The notes beneath the pieces were generated by a model, which worked only from the letters and a program-made list of their open reading frames with translations, was not told the origin of the DNA and did not search any database. Shown piece by piece: positions 22,911 to 23,247 of a stretch of 23,247 nucleotides of DNA (its first letter is position 1; each line of letters opens with the position of its first letter). Both the position numbers and the translations under genes were made by a program. The stretch is taken from the NCBI GenBank assembly GCA_963925015.1, contig CAWUTX010000081.1:1-23247 (forward strand). The letters are read 5' to 3'. This DNA is from JAQBXX01 sp963925015. GTDB taxonomy: Bacteria > Pseudomonadota > Gammaproteobacteria > SURF-13.

Positions 22911-23247
22911 GATACTTCTGCTTGCCTTTGACATTAAATCTTTCTCGATTGCAATTCTGAATTTTGCAGAAAATCAGCACAAAAAAAAGAAGGTAAAAAA
23001 TGCAAGATATAAGTATTTGAATTCAGCTGATTTTCTGAATAGACATACCGAAACAAATGCGTTAAATTAGGTCCAAGTAAAAACACATCAAATGCTTAAA
23101 ATTGTTCCAATGAATCCCCAATCAAACAGGATTAATGTCAATTCTAATAGTAATAGTAAAATCTATTTGATTCGACATTTTGAATATCTGTTATTTTTCA
23201 AATTCTTAAAGAGTAATTAAATAACATAGTTTGCTAATGGAGTTTGA
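22911..23247. other. AT-rich stretch without a recognisable gene
   Basis: No open frame of note is present on either strand in these 337 bases, and I recognise no RNA gene. The only structure is a 12-bp inverted repeat (22967-22978 and 23026-23037). It could be the upstream region or the decayed N-terminal part of the AraC regulator, but I could not read further AraC-like sequence here. Confidence 0.5.
22967..23037. repeat. 12-bp perfect inverted repeat in the AT-rich segment
   Basis: CAGAAAATCAGC (22967-22978) and GCTGATTTTCTG (23026-23037) are perfect inverted copies separated by 47 bases. The right arm also lies within a smaller ATTCAG/CTGAAT stem. It might be an element end, a terminator remnant or a regulator site; chance cannot be excluded in such AT-rich DNA. 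Confidence 0.35.

Noticed and set aside
1..23247. CRISPR array, tRNA or rRNA genes, phage genes, defence systems
   Set aside because: I looked for regular repeats, tRNA-like cloverleaves and known signatures and found none.

Overview
About 21.7 kb of this window is GC-rich DNA with the gene content and order of a gammaproteobacterial chromosome, probably a Chromatiales-like lineage. Supporting this are a fused siroheme synthase CysG, the nagZ / phosphoribosyltransferase / methylthioinosine phosphorylase trio, rimI-prfC, and truA followed by trpF. The last ~1.55 kb (from about 21690) is strikingly AT-rich and looks like Bacteroidetes DNA. It holds an L-rhamnose mutarotase gene and a broken AraC-type regulator.

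Layout. (1) 1-148: the 5' end of an IS3-family (IS407-like) insertion sequence, running off the left edge. (2) 261-7751: a metal-efflux island with a small secreted protein, the adaptor czcB, the pump czcA, a DUF3240 PII-like protein and the outer-membrane channel czcC, tightly coupled from czcB to czcC. A hairpin separates these from a HupE/UreJ-type membrane protein and a small periplasmic Cys/His protein. (3) 7862-10703: a family-4 uracil-DNA glycosylase, rimI and prfC, concerned with DNA repair and translation. (4) 10732-14498, minus strand: aspA followed, with a one-base TAATG overlap, by a GAF-GAF-GGDEF-EAL cyclic-di-GMP gene interrupted by three in-frame TAG codons and nothing else. (5) 14532-18274: a closely packed run of a TlpA-like thioredoxin, acylphosphatase, cysG, an L,D-transpeptidase-domain protein and nagZ. 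(6) 18328-20947: a hypoxanthine/guanine-type phosphoribosyltransferase and methylthioinosine phosphorylase behind a good sigma70-type promoter, then peptide deformylase and truA. (7) 20948-21117: an intergenic element with a 13-bp terminal inverted repeat around a GC-rich hairpin. (8) trpF, whose last residues are replaced at the compositional break; the trpB expected next is absent. (9) 21691-23247: the AT-rich segment.

How it fits together. The RND pump, its PII-like partner and the HupE-like membrane protein plausibly handle a transition metal in the envelope. NagZ and the L,D-transpeptidase concern peptidoglycan turnover, and the phosphoribosyltransferase and phosphorylase form a purine/methylthio salvage pair. 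The two points most worth checking are the triple-amber cyclic-di-GMP gene and the junction inside trpF. The junction may be a recent insertion or rearrangement, but a chimeric metagenomic contig explains it at least as well.
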